Assembly: GCA_001769195.1 (NCBI GenBank)
Contig: MEOK01000001.1
Span: forward strand, 90,788 to 154,787
Length of the DNA stretch: 64,000 nucleotides
Reading direction: 5' to 3'
Origin: Bacteroidetes bacterium GWF2_40_14
GTDB lineage: Bacteria > Bacteroidota > Bacteroidia > Bacteroidales > UBA932
How positions within the stretch are numbered: position 1 is the first letter of the stretch; each line of letters opens with the position of its first letter. Below the pieces are notes generated by a model, which did not search any database, was not told the DNA's origin, and saw only the letters and a program-made list of their open reading frames with translations. Shown piece by piece: positions 26,701 through 35,841 of this stretch. The position numbers and the translations under genes are program-made.

Positions 26701-26947
26701 CCTGAGGTTTCTCTTTCTTTATAACAGCTTCTACAAAATGGGGAGTAACCGGTAAAAAATATATTTTATCTGCAACATCTTCAGATGTTTGCACGGTTGC
26801 AATGTTCGGATTTATCAAAACAGTCTCTATTCCCTCTTCCTTTAATGCTTTTAAAGCCTGAGATCCGGAATAATCAAATTCGCCTGCTTCACCAATCTTT
26901 AGTGCTCCTGATCCCAGAAGCAGAACTTTCTTTATACTTGTATCCAT
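23723..26947 (-). CDS. carB: Carbamoyl-phosphate synthase, large subunit
   Basis: This is the 1074-residue synthetase subunit that makes carbamoyl phosphate from bicarbonate, ammonia from the small subunit and two ATP, for pyrimidine and arginine synthesis. The duplicated architecture is clear: N-terminal carboxyphosphate half (VLLLGSGALKIGEAGEFDYSGSQA), second half beginning near residue 560 (IIVLGSGAYRIGSSVEFDW), two ATP-grasp domains and a C-terminal MGS-like regulatory domain from about residue 940. The pre-ATP-grasp motifs have ALKIGEAGEF and AYRIGSSVEF where PIxIGQ is common, a known variation in Bacteroidetes-type CarB. It follows carA by 9 bases. Confidence 0.96.
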   Translation of the reverse strand: MDTSIKKVLLLGSGALKIGEAGEFDYSGSQALKALKEEGIETVLINPNIATVQTSEDVADKIYFLPVTPHFVEAVIKKEKPQGILLAFGGQTALNCGVELYRAGVFDKYNLKVLGTPVQAIMDTEDRELFVKKLDQISVKTIKSHAVENLEDAREAAKNLGYPVILRAAYALGGLGSGFCDNESELNMLAVKAFSYSSQVLVEKSLKGWKEIEYEVVRDRFDNCITVCNMENFDPLGIHTGESIVVAPSQTLTNSEYHLLRELAIKIVRHIGIVGECNVQYAFDPLSEDYRVIEVNARLSRSSALASKATGYPLAFVAAKLGLGYGLFDLKNSVTKTTPAFFEPALDYIVCKIPRWDLSKFQGVSREIGSSMKSVGEVMAIGRSFEEAIQKGLRMIGQGAHGFVANREITVDDIDKALREPTDNRIFVISKAFQKGYTVEQIQELTKIDRWFLDKLYTIVLTSKELAKIDTLDALSYDLLKRSKNQGFSDFQIGRLLYKDRIDVDEAAAMVRTFRKELKIVPVVKQIDTLAAEYPAQTNYLYLTYNGTHNDVNYLGDHKSIIVLGSGAYRIGSSVEFDWCSVNALLTIRKSGWRGVMINYNPETVSTDYDMCDRLYFDELTYERVMDIYELENPHGMIVSVGGQIPNNLALKLDKSGVQLLGTTATSIDNAEDRHKFSSMLDRLLIDQPRWKELTTLSEVNDFVDVVGFPVLVRPSYVLSGAAMNVCSNNAELEQFLTLAANVSKKHPVVVSEFIQNAKEIEIDAVANKGNMVAYAISEHIEFAGVHSGDATIQFPPQKLYVETARRIKKIAKKIAEELNITGPFNIQFLAKENDIKVIECNLRASRSFPFVSKVLKINFIELATQVMIGEDVKAPSKNAFDLDYVGIKASQFSFSRLQKADPVLGVDMASTGEVGCIGDDTNEAVLKSMLSVGYKIPKKNILLSTGDARQKADMLAAAKLLAEKGYNLYATGGSYKYLIDNNIPAELVYWPSEPTLEPQAIKMLQEKKIDLVINIPKNLTQEELDNGYKIRRTAVDFNIPLITNARLASAFIFAFCTIAIEDIQIKSWDEYIS

Positions 26948-26956
26948 AGCTTTAAT

Positions 26957-28027
26957 TTACAGTAATTTAATAAAATCATCAAAAAGGAATTCAGTATCAG
27001 TCGGGCCGCTTGATGCCTCAGGATGAAACTGGCATGAAAAGAAGGGTTTACTTTTGTGGCGGATACCTTCGTTAGTTCCATCATTCATATTTGTAAAAAG
27101 AGGTTCCCACTCTTTACCAAGTGTAGCGTCATCAACCGCATATCCGTGATTCTGAGATGTGATGAAACATCTGTCTGTACCTGCCATCCGGACAGGCTGA
27201 TTGTGGCTTCTGTGGCCATATTTCATTTTAAAGGTATTTGCCCCGGTTGCTTTTGCCATCAGTTGATTTCCCATACATATGCCAAAAATCGGGATATCAT
27301 TGTCAAAGGCTCTCTTTATATTGTTTACTGCTGTTGTACAAAAGTCTGGATTTCCGGGACCATTGGAAATAAACAACCCATCGTATTCAATCTGGCTAAA
27401 ATTGTAGTCCCACGGTACTCTTATCACTTCCACTCCACGTTTGACAAGGCATCTGATTATATTGTGCTTGACACCACAGTCAACCAAAACAATTTTTTTG
27501 GATCCTGAGCCGTATTTAATAACCTCTTTGCAGCTTACAACGTCTACCTGATTAATAATATTAGGATCTTCAAACCCCTCTAAAAAGGTACCTTCCGGAA
27601 GTATTTTTCCAAGCATGGTGCCGCTCTCTCGAAGGACTTTTGTGAGTTCTCTTGTGTCTATACCAAAAATCCCCGGGATTTTAAATTCCTTGAGCCATGA
27701 ATCAAGGCTCTTAGCAGCGTTCCAATGGCTGTAGTTAAAGGAATAATCAGATATTATAAGTCCCCTTACATGTATCTTTTCTGATTCGAAAAGTGAAGAG
27801 AGATTATCAATAATTGTGTCATTTGGAACACCGTAGTTTCCAACCAAGGGATATGACACACACAAAATTTGCCCCGAATATGAAGGATCTGTCAGACTCT
27901 CCGGATAACCTACCATTGCAGTAGAAAAAACGACCTCACCATCAATGGCTTGGTCGTACCCAAATGAGAATCCTCTAAATTCTGCACCACTTTCGAGGAG
28001 AAGTGTTGCTGGTTTACTATCGCCCAT
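26957..28027 (-). CDS. carA: Carbamoyl-phosphate synthase, small subunit
   Basis: This glutamine amidotransferase subunit supplies ammonia to CarB. I choose the ATG at 28027 (356 residues, MGDSKPATLLLESG), since the open frame upstream encodes no family sequence and contains the predicted promoter. The class I amidotransferase triad is visible: C251 in GICMGNQ, and the histidine and glutamate in FHPEAS. The N-terminal CPSase domain has EVVFSTAMVGYPESLTDPSY. GPGNP marks the oxyanion strand. It lies directly upstream of carB in a two-gene operon. Confidence 0.95.
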   Translation of the reverse strand: MGDSKPATLLLESGAEFRGFSFGYDQAIDGEVVFSTAMVGYPESLTDPSYSGQILCVSYPLVGNYGVPNDTIIDNLSSLFESEKIHVRGLIISDYSFNYSHWNAAKSLDSWLKEFKIPGIFGIDTRELTKVLRESGTMLGKILPEGTFLEGFEDPNIINQVDVVSCKEVIKYGSGSKKIVLVDCGVKHNIIRCLVKRGVEVIRVPWDYNFSQIEYDGLFISNGPGNPDFCTTAVNNIKRAFDNDIPIFGICMGNQLMAKATGANTFKMKYGHRSHNQPVRMAGTDRCFITSQNHGYAVDDATLGKEWEPLFTNMNDGTNEGIRHKSKPFFSCQFHPEASSGPTDTEFLFDDFIKLL

Positions 28028-28061
28028 TATCAATTCGATTAAAATAATTTTACAAACTCGG

Positions 28062-28069
28062 CAAAGGTA
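28062..28069 (-). promoter_or_regulatory. Predicted -7 element of carAB
   Basis: TACCTTTG on the minus strand is a perfect TAnnTTTG element 34 bases upstream of the carA ATG. No convincing -33 TTTG was found at the usual 19-20 base spacing. Its position inside the longer open frame supports the shorter carA start. Confidence 0.5.
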
Positions 28070-28083
28070 GGCATTCTTGAAGC

Positions 28084-28113
28084 AAAAAAAAAGGGGCAAA
28101 AGCCTCTTTTTTT
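28084..28113. terminator. Rho-independent terminator, probably bidirectional in form
   Basis: A six-pair stem (AGGGGC with GCCTCT, one G-T pair) closes a four-base AAAA loop and is flanked by nine As on one side and seven Ts on the other. On the minus strand it follows the C69 peptidase stop by about 22 bases and ends the long operon before the carAB promoter. Confidence 0.8.
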
Positions 28114-28135
28114 AAATATCATAGCAAAGATTTGC

Positions 28136-29743
28136 CTACATGCCCCTGGCAAATATCGTCCATAACTCAGATTTAAGTTCTTGCCATCTCTGCATTGCCT
28201 GACTTGCAAAATTGTTTGTATAGTCAGTTAGAAAAACTTTCGCTTCCTGGGTTTTACCCTCTTTTATCAACTTTACAACAGTCTCTTCTACTAAAGGTGC
28301 TTGATTAAAAATCATCTCTTCAAACTTTTTGATCTGAGGTTCAACAAGATTTCTGGTTCTGTCCCAATTAATTGTTGCAATTCTGTTTGATTCCCTGAAT
28401 GACCATGCTGCAGCATCTTCTCTGTATCTCAACTGTCCGCAGATTCCAAAAGACTTTGGAAGGTACATAGTTCCTGAATAGATAGGTATTCTCGGGCTTT
28501 GGGCTGGGTTGTCAAATGCAAAGTAAGCTACACCACCAACTTCGTCGGGCAGCCAGTCCCTTAATTGAATTATATGCGAATATGCACATTGAATTACTGC
28601 AATGCTCCTTATTCTCTCTGTAACACCCGGTTTGATATTGTTGAGAAGAGAACGTATGTCATTGCTCATAAAATTTGATATGGGTCTTATCTTCTCCTTA
28701 TACTCACCTTTAACAGGGTCCCTTCTTGTAATCTCAACAGATAGATTTTTAGTCTGATCAAATTCCGTTCCCTCATAGGTTTGCCTGTATAGAGCCATTA
28801 CATCTCTGACAGATACCTTTTTATCGGGTTTAACCGAGAAAGGAAGCTCCTCAGAGTCAAGTTTTAAGCCAAGTGATGGAGCTAATGAATTTAACACAAA
28901 GTACTCACGGAATGAAAATGGTTTACTGCCACTTACAATTTTCCAGAACACAAAATCAGATGTACCATCCCACAGTCCCAATCTCTTTGTTCTCTCGCGT
29001 ATATCAGTGCTGTACATAAATTTGTCTTTGTCTGCAAAATTCACCACTGATATCCTTGGAATGTTTGCCGATATGCCAATATGGTCGTCGGGGATTCTCT
29101 GAGCAACCCAAATTGAACTTGGCTTTCCGGGACCGGATCCGAAAATTTCCAGGTGCCAGACCTCTTTCTTGTCAGCGATTGTAATGCACTCTCCGGAATC
29201 ACCATATCCGTAAAGTTCGGCGAGTTTCCCTATAAGTTTCACAGCATCTCTTGCAGTTGTACACCTCTGAAGTGCTATTCTCTCAAGCTCTTCAATTGGG
29301 AAAAGGCCATTTTTATTTACCAGAGTGTCTTTACCAGTTATTGTAGTTTCTCCAATGGCAAGTTGCTTCTCATTCATACAAGGATATGCAGTGTTGAGAT
29401 AGGCATAGGTTTCAGAAACTGCCGGTATTCTCCCTTTCTCTGTAACATTTCTCATGTCCCAGGCTTCTTCGTTGTGAAGGGTTCCCCAGTAAACAGGTTC
29501 TGTATCTCCGGCCTTGTAGCTCTTCCTTTGTGCAATTTCCAGCCATGTTCTGTAGTTGGAATCACAAGTATGGGCAGTCATAACAGAACCATCAGTACTT
29601 GCACCTTTTCCAACCATTATTGATGTACAACTCTCGGTGTAATCAGAATCGTCAGGATTCACATAATAGGGAGAGTATTGGCAAAAAGCCATATTAACAC
29701 TAAAGAAAAGTGTAGCTGCTAAAAGTAGTTTGTTGATTTTCAT
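28136..29743 (-). CDS. Secreted C69-family dipeptidase
   Basis: This 535-residue protein has a signal peptide (about 1-21, ending MAFC/Q) and then the N-terminal-nucleophile C69 peptidase fold. The catalytic cysteine is expected at C39 in ESCTSIMVGKGAS; members are made with a propeptide that is cut to expose this cysteine. GSVMTAHTCDSNY and WLEIAQRK match the family. It should split dipeptides in the periplasm or outside, fitting an amino-acid fermenter. It closes the long minus-strand operon, 13 bases after ispG, and is followed by a terminator. Confidence 0.88.
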   Translation of the reverse strand: MKINKLLLAATLFFSVNMAFCQYSPYYVNPDDSDYTESCTSIMVGKGASTDGSVMTAHTCDSNYRTWLEIAQRKSYKAGDTEPVYWGTLHNEEAWDMRNVTEKGRIPAVSETYAYLNTAYPCMNEKQLAIGETTITGKDTLVNKNGLFPIEELERIALQRCTTARDAVKLIGKLAELYGYGDSGECITIADKKEVWHLEIFGSGPGKPSSIWVAQRIPDDHIGISANIPRISVVNFADKDKFMYSTDIRERTKRLGLWDGTSDFVFWKIVSGSKPFSFREYFVLNSLAPSLGLKLDSEELPFSVKPDKKVSVRDVMALYRQTYEGTEFDQTKNLSVEITRRDPVKGEYKEKIRPISNFMSNDIRSLLNNIKPGVTERIRSIAVIQCAYSHIIQLRDWLPDEVGGVAYFAFDNPAQSPRIPIYSGTMYLPKSFGICGQLRYREDAAAWSFRESNRIATINWDRTRNLVEPQIKKFEEMIFNQAPLVEETVVKLIKEGKTQEAKVFLTDYTNNFASQAMQRWQELKSELWTIFARGM

Positions 29744-29756
29744 TAGATTATTTTTA

Positions 29757-31103
29757 TTATATTTTATCTGATTTATTTTGAATGTCCTCTTCTATAATCT
29801 TTAGCAAAATGTCTATTGCCTCATTCTCGGGAACTGCTCTAAATACAGGAACCCTCCCTTTATAGATACTCACCTTGTTACGACTTTCACCAACGTAACC
29901 ATAATCAGCGTCAGCCATCTCTCCGGGTCCGTTAACGATACATCCCATTACTGCAATGTTATAGCCGGTTAAATGAGCTGTCCGTCTTTTAACCTCATTG
30001 AAAACAGTTTCCAGGTTGAAAGTTGTCCTTCCGCATCCAGGACAAGCAATATATTCCGGTTTGCTGAACACTCTTCTCGATGCCTGAAGTAACTCATCCC
30101 TGAATCTTGAAATATCGCTTTTTTCATATTTCTCATCACAAACAAGCTGGATTTCAATGTCATCTATTTTTTTATCAAGTAACAATGGTCCAAAATCGCA
30201 CGATGCAGATAATATGAAATCTGACCATGTTTTGCATTTATATGATAATCTGCAAACGACAGGATTTGATCCAATGATATCGAAAGGTATTTCTGCTTTG
30301 TTTTTTCTAAATTCAAACGAGTAATCGGCAATGAACCTCGCAACAGGTAACTCATTTTCAGGATCTTCTGTCAAAGAGACCCTGATAGTGTCGCCAATAC
30401 CATAATTAAGAAGCGATGCAATACCAACTGCCGATTTTATCCTGCCGTATTCTCCATTACCTGCTTCAGTAACTCCAAGATGGAGTGGAAAAGCCAATCC
30501 TGTTTTTTTAAATTCATCCTGCAGTAGTCTGTATGCTTGTGCCATGACCAAGGTATTGCTGGATTTCAATGATATGACTATCTGGTCAAAATTGTTGCTC
30601 AAAGCCATTTTAATCCATTCTATAGCAGACTCTTTCATACCCGCCGGAGTATCGCCGTGCTTTTCAATAATCCTATCTCCCAGAGAACCGTGATTAATTC
30701 CTATTCTAAGAGCAGTTCCATGTTGCTTGCATATGTCCGTCAGTTCTACAAATCGTTTGGTAGCCAGAGTGTGATCTTTACTGAAATTTCCAGGATTTAT
30801 CCTTACTTTATCTGCGACCATTGCTGCAGCCTTGGCAACATCAGGAGAAAAATGAACATCAGCTACAAGAGGTGTATGAATGCCCTTTTTCCTAAGCATC
30901 TCCTTAATAACTTTCAATGCTTCAACCTCCTTGTACCCCTGAGTTGTCAGACGGATAATCTCGGCTCCGGCAATACTGAGCTTTACGCATTGTTCAAACG
31001 AAGCATCAATATCCTGTGTGGGAGTATTGCACATAGTCTGAATGACTATATGGCTGTTGTCGCCTATCAGTACACTTCCAGCTTTTACAACAGTTTTTCT
31101 CAT
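29757..31103 (-). CDS. ispG: 4-hydroxy-3-methylbut-2-enyl diphosphate synthase
   Basis: IspG (GcpE) carries out the next-to-last step of the MEP isoprenoid pathway using a [4Fe-4S] cluster. The N-terminal TIM-barrel (IQTMCNTPTQD, LVADVHFSPDVA) and C-terminal cluster region (ACPGCGRTTFN and GCIVNGPGE) are present. At 448 residues it is longer than the E. coli enzyme (about 370) but much shorter than the usual Bacteroidetes three-domain form (about 600). Only some 60-70 residues, about 270-340, stand where the large middle domain would be. Sequence details in the barrel resemble the long type, so this may be a secondarily reduced form. It starts 3 bases after the upstream barrel gene. Confidence 0.92.
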   Translation of the reverse strand: MRKTVVKAGSVLIGDNSHIVIQTMCNTPTQDIDASFEQCVKLSIAGAEIIRLTTQGYKEVEALKVIKEMLRKKGIHTPLVADVHFSPDVAKAAAMVADKVRINPGNFSKDHTLATKRFVELTDICKQHGTALRIGINHGSLGDRIIEKHGDTPAGMKESAIEWIKMALSNNFDQIVISLKSSNTLVMAQAYRLLQDEFKKTGLAFPLHLGVTEAGNGEYGRIKSAVGIASLLNYGIGDTIRVSLTEDPENELPVARFIADYSFEFRKNKAEIPFDIIGSNPVVCRLSYKCKTWSDFILSASCDFGPLLLDKKIDDIEIQLVCDEKYEKSDISRFRDELLQASRRVFSKPEYIACPGCGRTTFNLETVFNEVKRRTAHLTGYNIAVMGCIVNGPGEMADADYGYVGESRNKVSIYKGRVPVFRAVPENEAIDILLKIIEEDIQNKSDKI

Positions 31104-31106
31104 ATT

Positions 31107-31712
31107 TTACAAATGTAGGTAAAGAGCAAGACTTAACAGTAACTGATGTGGATAGGAGAACTGAAGGTCAGTATCACTGAATTTCCTTGGATTATACAGA
31201 TAGGAGAGAGAATACTGATAGTTTCCTTCCAGATGAAGTTCCAAGGGTTTAAAAACAAACGCTAACCCTCCACCTGCTATGAAACCATAATCAAGTCTCA
31301 GGTCAGAGGAGTCAAAAGCTTGGTTACTTGCCATTCTGTAGCCCATAAAGCCACCCAGATTTATTAAAAAACGCATTTTCCAGAAATCAATATGGAACTG
31401 CGAGACGAGTGGAATCTCATAGCAAGTAAGTCGTGTTTCGGTATCATCTATACGGTATGCCTGCTCCTGGTAAGAAAACGACGCCTGAAAACCAAAATAT
31501 GGCATTGTTTTCCATAAATCGTGGTAATATAAGTAGACAAGAGAATAGTTTTTAAAAGTAGTAACACTCACCTCATTCATTGTTGGTTTGAAATCAACTC
31601 CGCTTATATTATATGCGGCTTTGAAGCCTATAAGGTGCTCCTTCATCTGACCATATAGAGGAGATATTGAAAAGGTTAGTATCAGTAATATTGAAATTAT
31701 TATTTTTTTCAT
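31107..31712 (-). CDS. Outer-membrane beta-barrel protein (PorT-like)
   Basis: This 201-residue protein has a signal peptide (about 1-22, SPLYGQ) followed by alternating hydrophobic strands rich in Tyr, Phe and Gly, ending in an aromatic/hydrophobic tail (LALYLHL) typical of small outer-membrane barrels. LIGFKAAYNISGVDFKP at the start resembles the PorT/OmpW-like barrels common in Bacteroidetes. No function is apparent. It overlaps the lipoprotein gene upstream by 4 bases (ATGA), so their translation is coupled and the two may work together at the outer membrane. Confidence 0.7.
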   Translation of the reverse strand: MKKIIISILLILTFSISPLYGQMKEHLIGFKAAYNISGVDFKPTMNEVSVTTFKNYSLVYLYYHDLWKTMPYFGFQASFSYQEQAYRIDDTETRLTCYEIPLVSQFHIDFWKMRFLINLGGFMGYRMASNQAFDSSDLRLDYGFIAGGGLAFVFKPLELHLEGNYQYSLSYLYNPRKFSDTDLQFSYPHQLLLSLALYLHL

Positions 31713-33511
31713 TTAAAAAACTCCTTAAGATTTATATTTTGCTCTAAATCAAGGCCCTCTTTAAACACTAACTCGGAAGAGCCGCTTTTCAAAAGATATA
31801 ATCTGACCTTTTCGGGTTGTTTTTTCAGGGGAAGGTTGCCAGTATCCAGGATTCCGTTCCCATTTAAATCCTGCGTTATTCTTATGTTGTACTTTCCCGG
31901 TTGAATGTAAGGAAACTCAAGTTTGGTATCATGGGTGATCTTAAAACCCCTGTATACTTTGTCCCTTGTCTGGTTTGTGAGCTCTATCAAATATGAACCG
32001 TCTGCTCCCGAAATATTCAAAGTAAGCCTGGACAGCTTATCACTGTTTGGTAGCATTACATTTGTTCTTGAAGAGTCATTTGTAAATTTGTAAACATCCT
32101 TGAATGTCCCTTCTGCTATTCTGAGGATATATTCATAACCCTGAAGCATTTTAATGTTAGGTTTAACATAGTAAAATCTTGTCTCTAAAGAGTCCTGAGT
32201 AAAGATGAATGGCTCCTTTGCCAAAATACCTTTTGGGGTTTTAGAAAAAAGAGTGACTGAGTCATGTTTGATGCTGATAAATGGTGCCGGGAATATGAGT
32301 TTGAACCCCTCTTGTTCGATCATATCCGGCTTAGCTTCTATTGCCAGTTTCAACAGATCTGTCCTGGGAGGTTTTATATCAGTTGTTCCTGGTGTACGTC
32401 TGGCAGGAGGGGCTTGCTTGACAGTTTTTGGTGCTACCAGCATCAGACTTTCTCTGCTGACAACAAGATTCGACAGGCTATCTGATTTATAGTATTTTAT
32501 ATCGAACATAAGCGTATCAGATACTATTAAGGAGTCTTTTATCCACAATACCAGACTGTCTCGGGTGATATTAAACTGTTTAATAATTTGTGTGGAATCG
32601 TATCCTCTGAAACCCATAGAATCAATTTTGACATAAGGAGCGGCAAATGTCACAAAAGCCATTTTTCTCTGAGGACGCTTTTTATCTTTTATATACTGTT
32701 TTTGTGATGCTTCACGGAAAAGATACATTTCGGTCTGAAATGGTCTTGCCAGAGCCTTGCTTGTATCTTTCATATCTACAAACCTTAACTCTTCAGATTC
32801 TTTTGCCATAACCTTCGTAGGAACAACAAGAGAGTCACAAAAGGAAATCATCTCATTCTCAGGATCGTAATGATTGTTATTATTAATGTCTTTGAAAGCA
32901 TACAATCTGTATGGAATAGGTTTAAGGTTCATACCTACATAATACCCCCATTTGTCACTCTTTGCCAATACAGAAGGGTAATTTTTGTATATTGCAGTAT
33001 CAGAGAGATTAGAATAGAACCCCACAACTATGTCTTCCATAGGGAGGAGTGTCCTTGAGTCCATAATCACTCCGGCATACATCATAGAATCTACGCTTTT
33101 TCCCGTAGAAAAGGAATAGACATAAGGGTAGAAAACATTTCCCTCGTTATTGTCGTTTATGGAAGTACCAAAATGCAGGGAGTAAGTAGCAGACGAGTCA
33201 AGTATCTCCGGAAATGTTACAAAAATGCTTTTACCGCGGATCTTTGTTGTAAGTCTCTTTTTTTGAGGTGGAGAAAGGTACACGAACTTGTTTGGCTCCT
33301 TTAAAACAACATATTCGTCAAACTTCATCTCAATTGTTCCCCCCTTTACCGGAAAATTTACTGAATTAGAGTCGGGTAAAACCTTTATTAAAACCGGTGG
33401 TATAGTATCTTTTGGCCCTCCGGTTGGTGGAGTGGAGGTATTGGCACATGAGTGTACTACATAATAAAGTACTATAAACAAAACAGATAATTGAATCTTC
33501 TTGCTTTTCAT
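31709..33511 (-). CDS. Ig-like domain lipoprotein
   Basis: This 600-residue protein has a lipoprotein signal with the lipidated cysteine at about C22 (VVHSCANTS). A bacterial Ig-like (Big_5) domain follows: DTIPPVLIKVLPDSNSVNF, then MKFDEYV and YSLHFGTSI. Later regions are beta-rich with a proline-rich stretch near residues 360-375 (KQAPPARRTPG) and an EF-hand-like DLNGNGILDTG near 560. The same gene type is often seen beside spoT in Bacteroidetes, by recollection. It lies 5 bases after relA/spoT and overlaps the barrel gene. Function is unknown. Confidence 0.72.
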   Translation of the reverse strand: MKSKKIQLSVLFIVLYYVVHSCANTSTPPTGGPKDTIPPVLIKVLPDSNSVNFPVKGGTIEMKFDEYVVLKEPNKFVYLSPPQKKRLTTKIRGKSIFVTFPEILDSSATYSLHFGTSINDNNEGNVFYPYVYSFSTGKSVDSMMYAGVIMDSRTLLPMEDIVVGFYSNLSDTAIYKNYPSVLAKSDKWGYYVGMNLKPIPYRLYAFKDINNNNHYDPENEMISFCDSLVVPTKVMAKESEELRFVDMKDTSKALARPFQTEMYLFREASQKQYIKDKKRPQRKMAFVTFAAPYVKIDSMGFRGYDSTQIIKQFNITRDSLVLWIKDSLIVSDTLMFDIKYYKSDSLSNLVVSRESLMLVAPKTVKQAPPARRTPGTTDIKPPRTDLLKLAIEAKPDMIEQEGFKLIFPAPFISIKHDSVTLFSKTPKGILAKEPFIFTQDSLETRFYYVKPNIKMLQGYEYILRIAEGTFKDVYKFTNDSSRTNVMLPNSDKLSRLTLNISGADGSYLIELTNQTRDKVYRGFKITHDTKLEFPYIQPGKYNIRITQDLNGNGILDTGNLPLKKQPEKVRLYLLKSGSSELVFKEGLDLEQNINLKEFFK

Positions 33512-33516
33512 TTCGT

Positions 33517-35835
33517 TCAGTCTTCTTTTATTTCGGTTCGATTAACGCTCTCAATGCCTTTCACCTGTGTCATCTGTTTTATCATTTTTTCAAGATCCTC
33601 AGTATTGTGCACATAAAGGTCTATATATCCTTCAAATATTCCATCGTGAGTTTCGATGAATATCTTTCTTATGTTTACACTTAATACAAGTGTGATATAT
33701 TGTGTCAGTTCATTGAGAATTCCAATCCGGTCAATCCCTCTCATGCTGATTCTGGCCAGAAAAGATAATACAGTGTGTTTGCTCCATTTTGCACTTACAA
33801 TTCTGTCAGCATCCCTTGCCGCCATTAAAATAGCTTCCTGACAGCTTTTTTTGTGAACAGTAACCTCTCCATCGTCACTCAGGAATCCTATTACTCCGTC
33901 TCCTGGGATTGGTCTGCAACATTTTGCTACCTGATATGACAGGGTTTTCTCCAAAGGATTCTCGCGAAGCAGAAAGTCCTTCTTTTTGTCAATATTTGAT
34001 ATTTTTAGCGGTTTGGATTTTTGAATTTCAGCTTTTTCACCTGCACTTTTCTCTTCCCGATCTTGTTCATCTTCATCTTCATAATCATCAATTTCAGACT
34101 CATCCTCAGAATCACCTCCACTTAATCTTGAAAACTGGAGATTCCAGTATCTTACAAACTTGTTGCTTGAATTTTTCTTGAGCATCTTTGAAAGATCAGA
34201 AAGGTCGAGCATTCCAGCACCAATTTTACTGAATAATTCCTCCCTGTTGTTCAAACCATAGGCTTCAGATAGTTTTTTATATACTCTTGCCTGTGGTTTT
34301 ATACCTAACTCTTTTAATTTTTCCGTCAATATTCCCTGCCCTTTTTTCAAATGATCCTTTATTTCTGATTTTAAAGTATCCATTATCAAGGTTCTGGCTT
34401 TGGGGGTCTTTACAAAATCAAGCCACTCCCTTTGAGGCCTCTGTGACTCTGCAGTTATGATTTCCATCTGGTCGCCATTTCTCAATTCGTATGTGAGAGG
34501 GACCAGCTTGAAATTGGCTTTTGCTGCAATAGCCTTATTTCCAACCTCAGTGTGTATAGCATAGGCTAGATCCAGTGCAGTAGAACCTTTTGGCAATGCT
34601 TTTGACTCTCCTTTAGGAGTAAATACATAAATTTCTGATGACAGCAGACCAGTATGAAATTTATCCAGAAAATCCAAAGCATTTACATCTGGATTTTCCA
34701 AGACTTCCCTCACCATGTTGAGCCATTTGTCCATCTCGTTTTCAGAAGGAGTTCCCCCTTTATATGTCCAATGAGCGGCAACCCCTCTTTCTGCAAGATT
34801 GTCCATTCTGCTGGTTCTTATCTGAACCTCTATCCAGTTACCCTGTGGCCCCATTACTGTGCAATGAAGGGCCTCGTATCCATTAATCTTTGGCGTGCTC
34901 ACCCAATCCCTTATTCTGTCTGTCTTGGACAGATAAAGTTCTGTAATTAGTGAATATATATGCCAGCATTGTATTCTTTCAGGTTCTTCACCTTTGGGTT
35001 CAAAAACGATTCTTACAGCATAGAGGTCATAAATTTGCTCAAAAGGAATTGATTTTGTATTCATTTTCCTCCAGATGGAGTAGGGGGTCTTGGTTCTTTT
35101 ACTTACAGCAAACTGATATCCTGCTTGTTTAAGACTCTCGGATATTGGTTCCATGAACTTCTCGATTGCACACCCTCTTTCAACAACCGTTTGTGCAATT
35201 TTTGACTGTACAGCCTCATATTCAGCTGGCAATGTGTGCATAAGCCAGATATTCTCAAGTTCAGATTTGATTCCGTATAACCCCAGGCGGTGCGCCAGAG
35301 GAATGAAAATATACATTGTTTCGCTAAGAATTTTTGCCCTTTTGTATTCCGGCATAAATTCTATTGTTCTCATATTATGAAGCCTGTCTGCGAGTTTAAT
35401 CAGAATCACCCGGACATCATCATTAAGAGTTAGAAGAATACGCTTGAAATTTTCCGCCTGACTGGTATGGCTGCTGTCAAATGCGCTTTTGATTTTAGTA
35501 AGACCATCTACAAGGGAGGCAATCTTTGAGCCGAAGAGTCTTTCAATATCCTCAATAGTGTACTCGGTATCCTCAACTACATCATGAATCAATGCTGTGA
35601 CAATGGATTTGTAACCCAGACCTATCTCCTGCACTACAATTTTTGCAACTGAAATGGGATGAATAATATAGGGTTCTCCTGATCTGCGTCTGACACCATT
35701 GTGGGCAGATTTTGCGAAATCAAAGGCCTTTAAAACAATTTCATACTCATTCTGATTGGCACACCTTTTTAAGCTTGCAAGACGTAACTCTTCAAACTCC
35801 CTGTTTATCAACTCATTGTCTCTATCGTTAAACAT
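33517..35835 (-). CDS. Bifunctional (p)ppGpp synthetase/hydrolase
   Basis: This 772-residue RelA/SpoT enzyme makes and breaks the alarmone (p)ppGpp. Visible domains in order: HD hydrolase (GEPYIIHPISVA, ALIHDVVEDT, LIKLADRLHNMRT), synthetase (RTKTPYSIWRKM, YDLYAVRIVF), TGS (EIYVFTPKGESKALPKG), a zinc-finger-like C-terminal part (KCCRPIPGDGVIGF) and an ACT domain at the end. Intact HD residues indicate hydrolase activity. A very acidic low-complexity insert of about 40 residues near 570-610 separates the helical region from the ZFD and looks like a flexible linker. It lies 6 bases after hydG and before the Ig-like lipoprotein. Confidence 0.94.
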   Translation of the reverse strand: MFNDRDNELINREFEELRLASLKRCANQNEYEIVLKAFDFAKSAHNGVRRRSGEPYIIHPISVAKIVVQEIGLGYKSIVTALIHDVVEDTEYTIEDIERLFGSKIASLVDGLTKIKSAFDSSHTSQAENFKRILLTLNDDVRVILIKLADRLHNMRTIEFMPEYKRAKILSETMYIFIPLAHRLGLYGIKSELENIWLMHTLPAEYEAVQSKIAQTVVERGCAIEKFMEPISESLKQAGYQFAVSKRTKTPYSIWRKMNTKSIPFEQIYDLYAVRIVFEPKGEEPERIQCWHIYSLITELYLSKTDRIRDWVSTPKINGYEALHCTVMGPQGNWIEVQIRTSRMDNLAERGVAAHWTYKGGTPSENEMDKWLNMVREVLENPDVNALDFLDKFHTGLLSSEIYVFTPKGESKALPKGSTALDLAYAIHTEVGNKAIAAKANFKLVPLTYELRNGDQMEIITAESQRPQREWLDFVKTPKARTLIMDTLKSEIKDHLKKGQGILTEKLKELGIKPQARVYKKLSEAYGLNNREELFSKIGAGMLDLSDLSKMLKKNSSNKFVRYWNLQFSRLSGGDSEDESEIDDYEDEDEQDREEKSAGEKAEIQKSKPLKISNIDKKKDFLLRENPLEKTLSYQVAKCCRPIPGDGVIGFLSDDGEVTVHKKSCQEAILMAARDADRIVSAKWSKHTVLSFLARISMRGIDRIGILNELTQYITLVLSVNIRKIFIETHDGIFEGYIDLYVHNTEDLEKMIKQMTQVKGIESVNRTEIKED

Positions 35836-35841
35836 ATCGAT

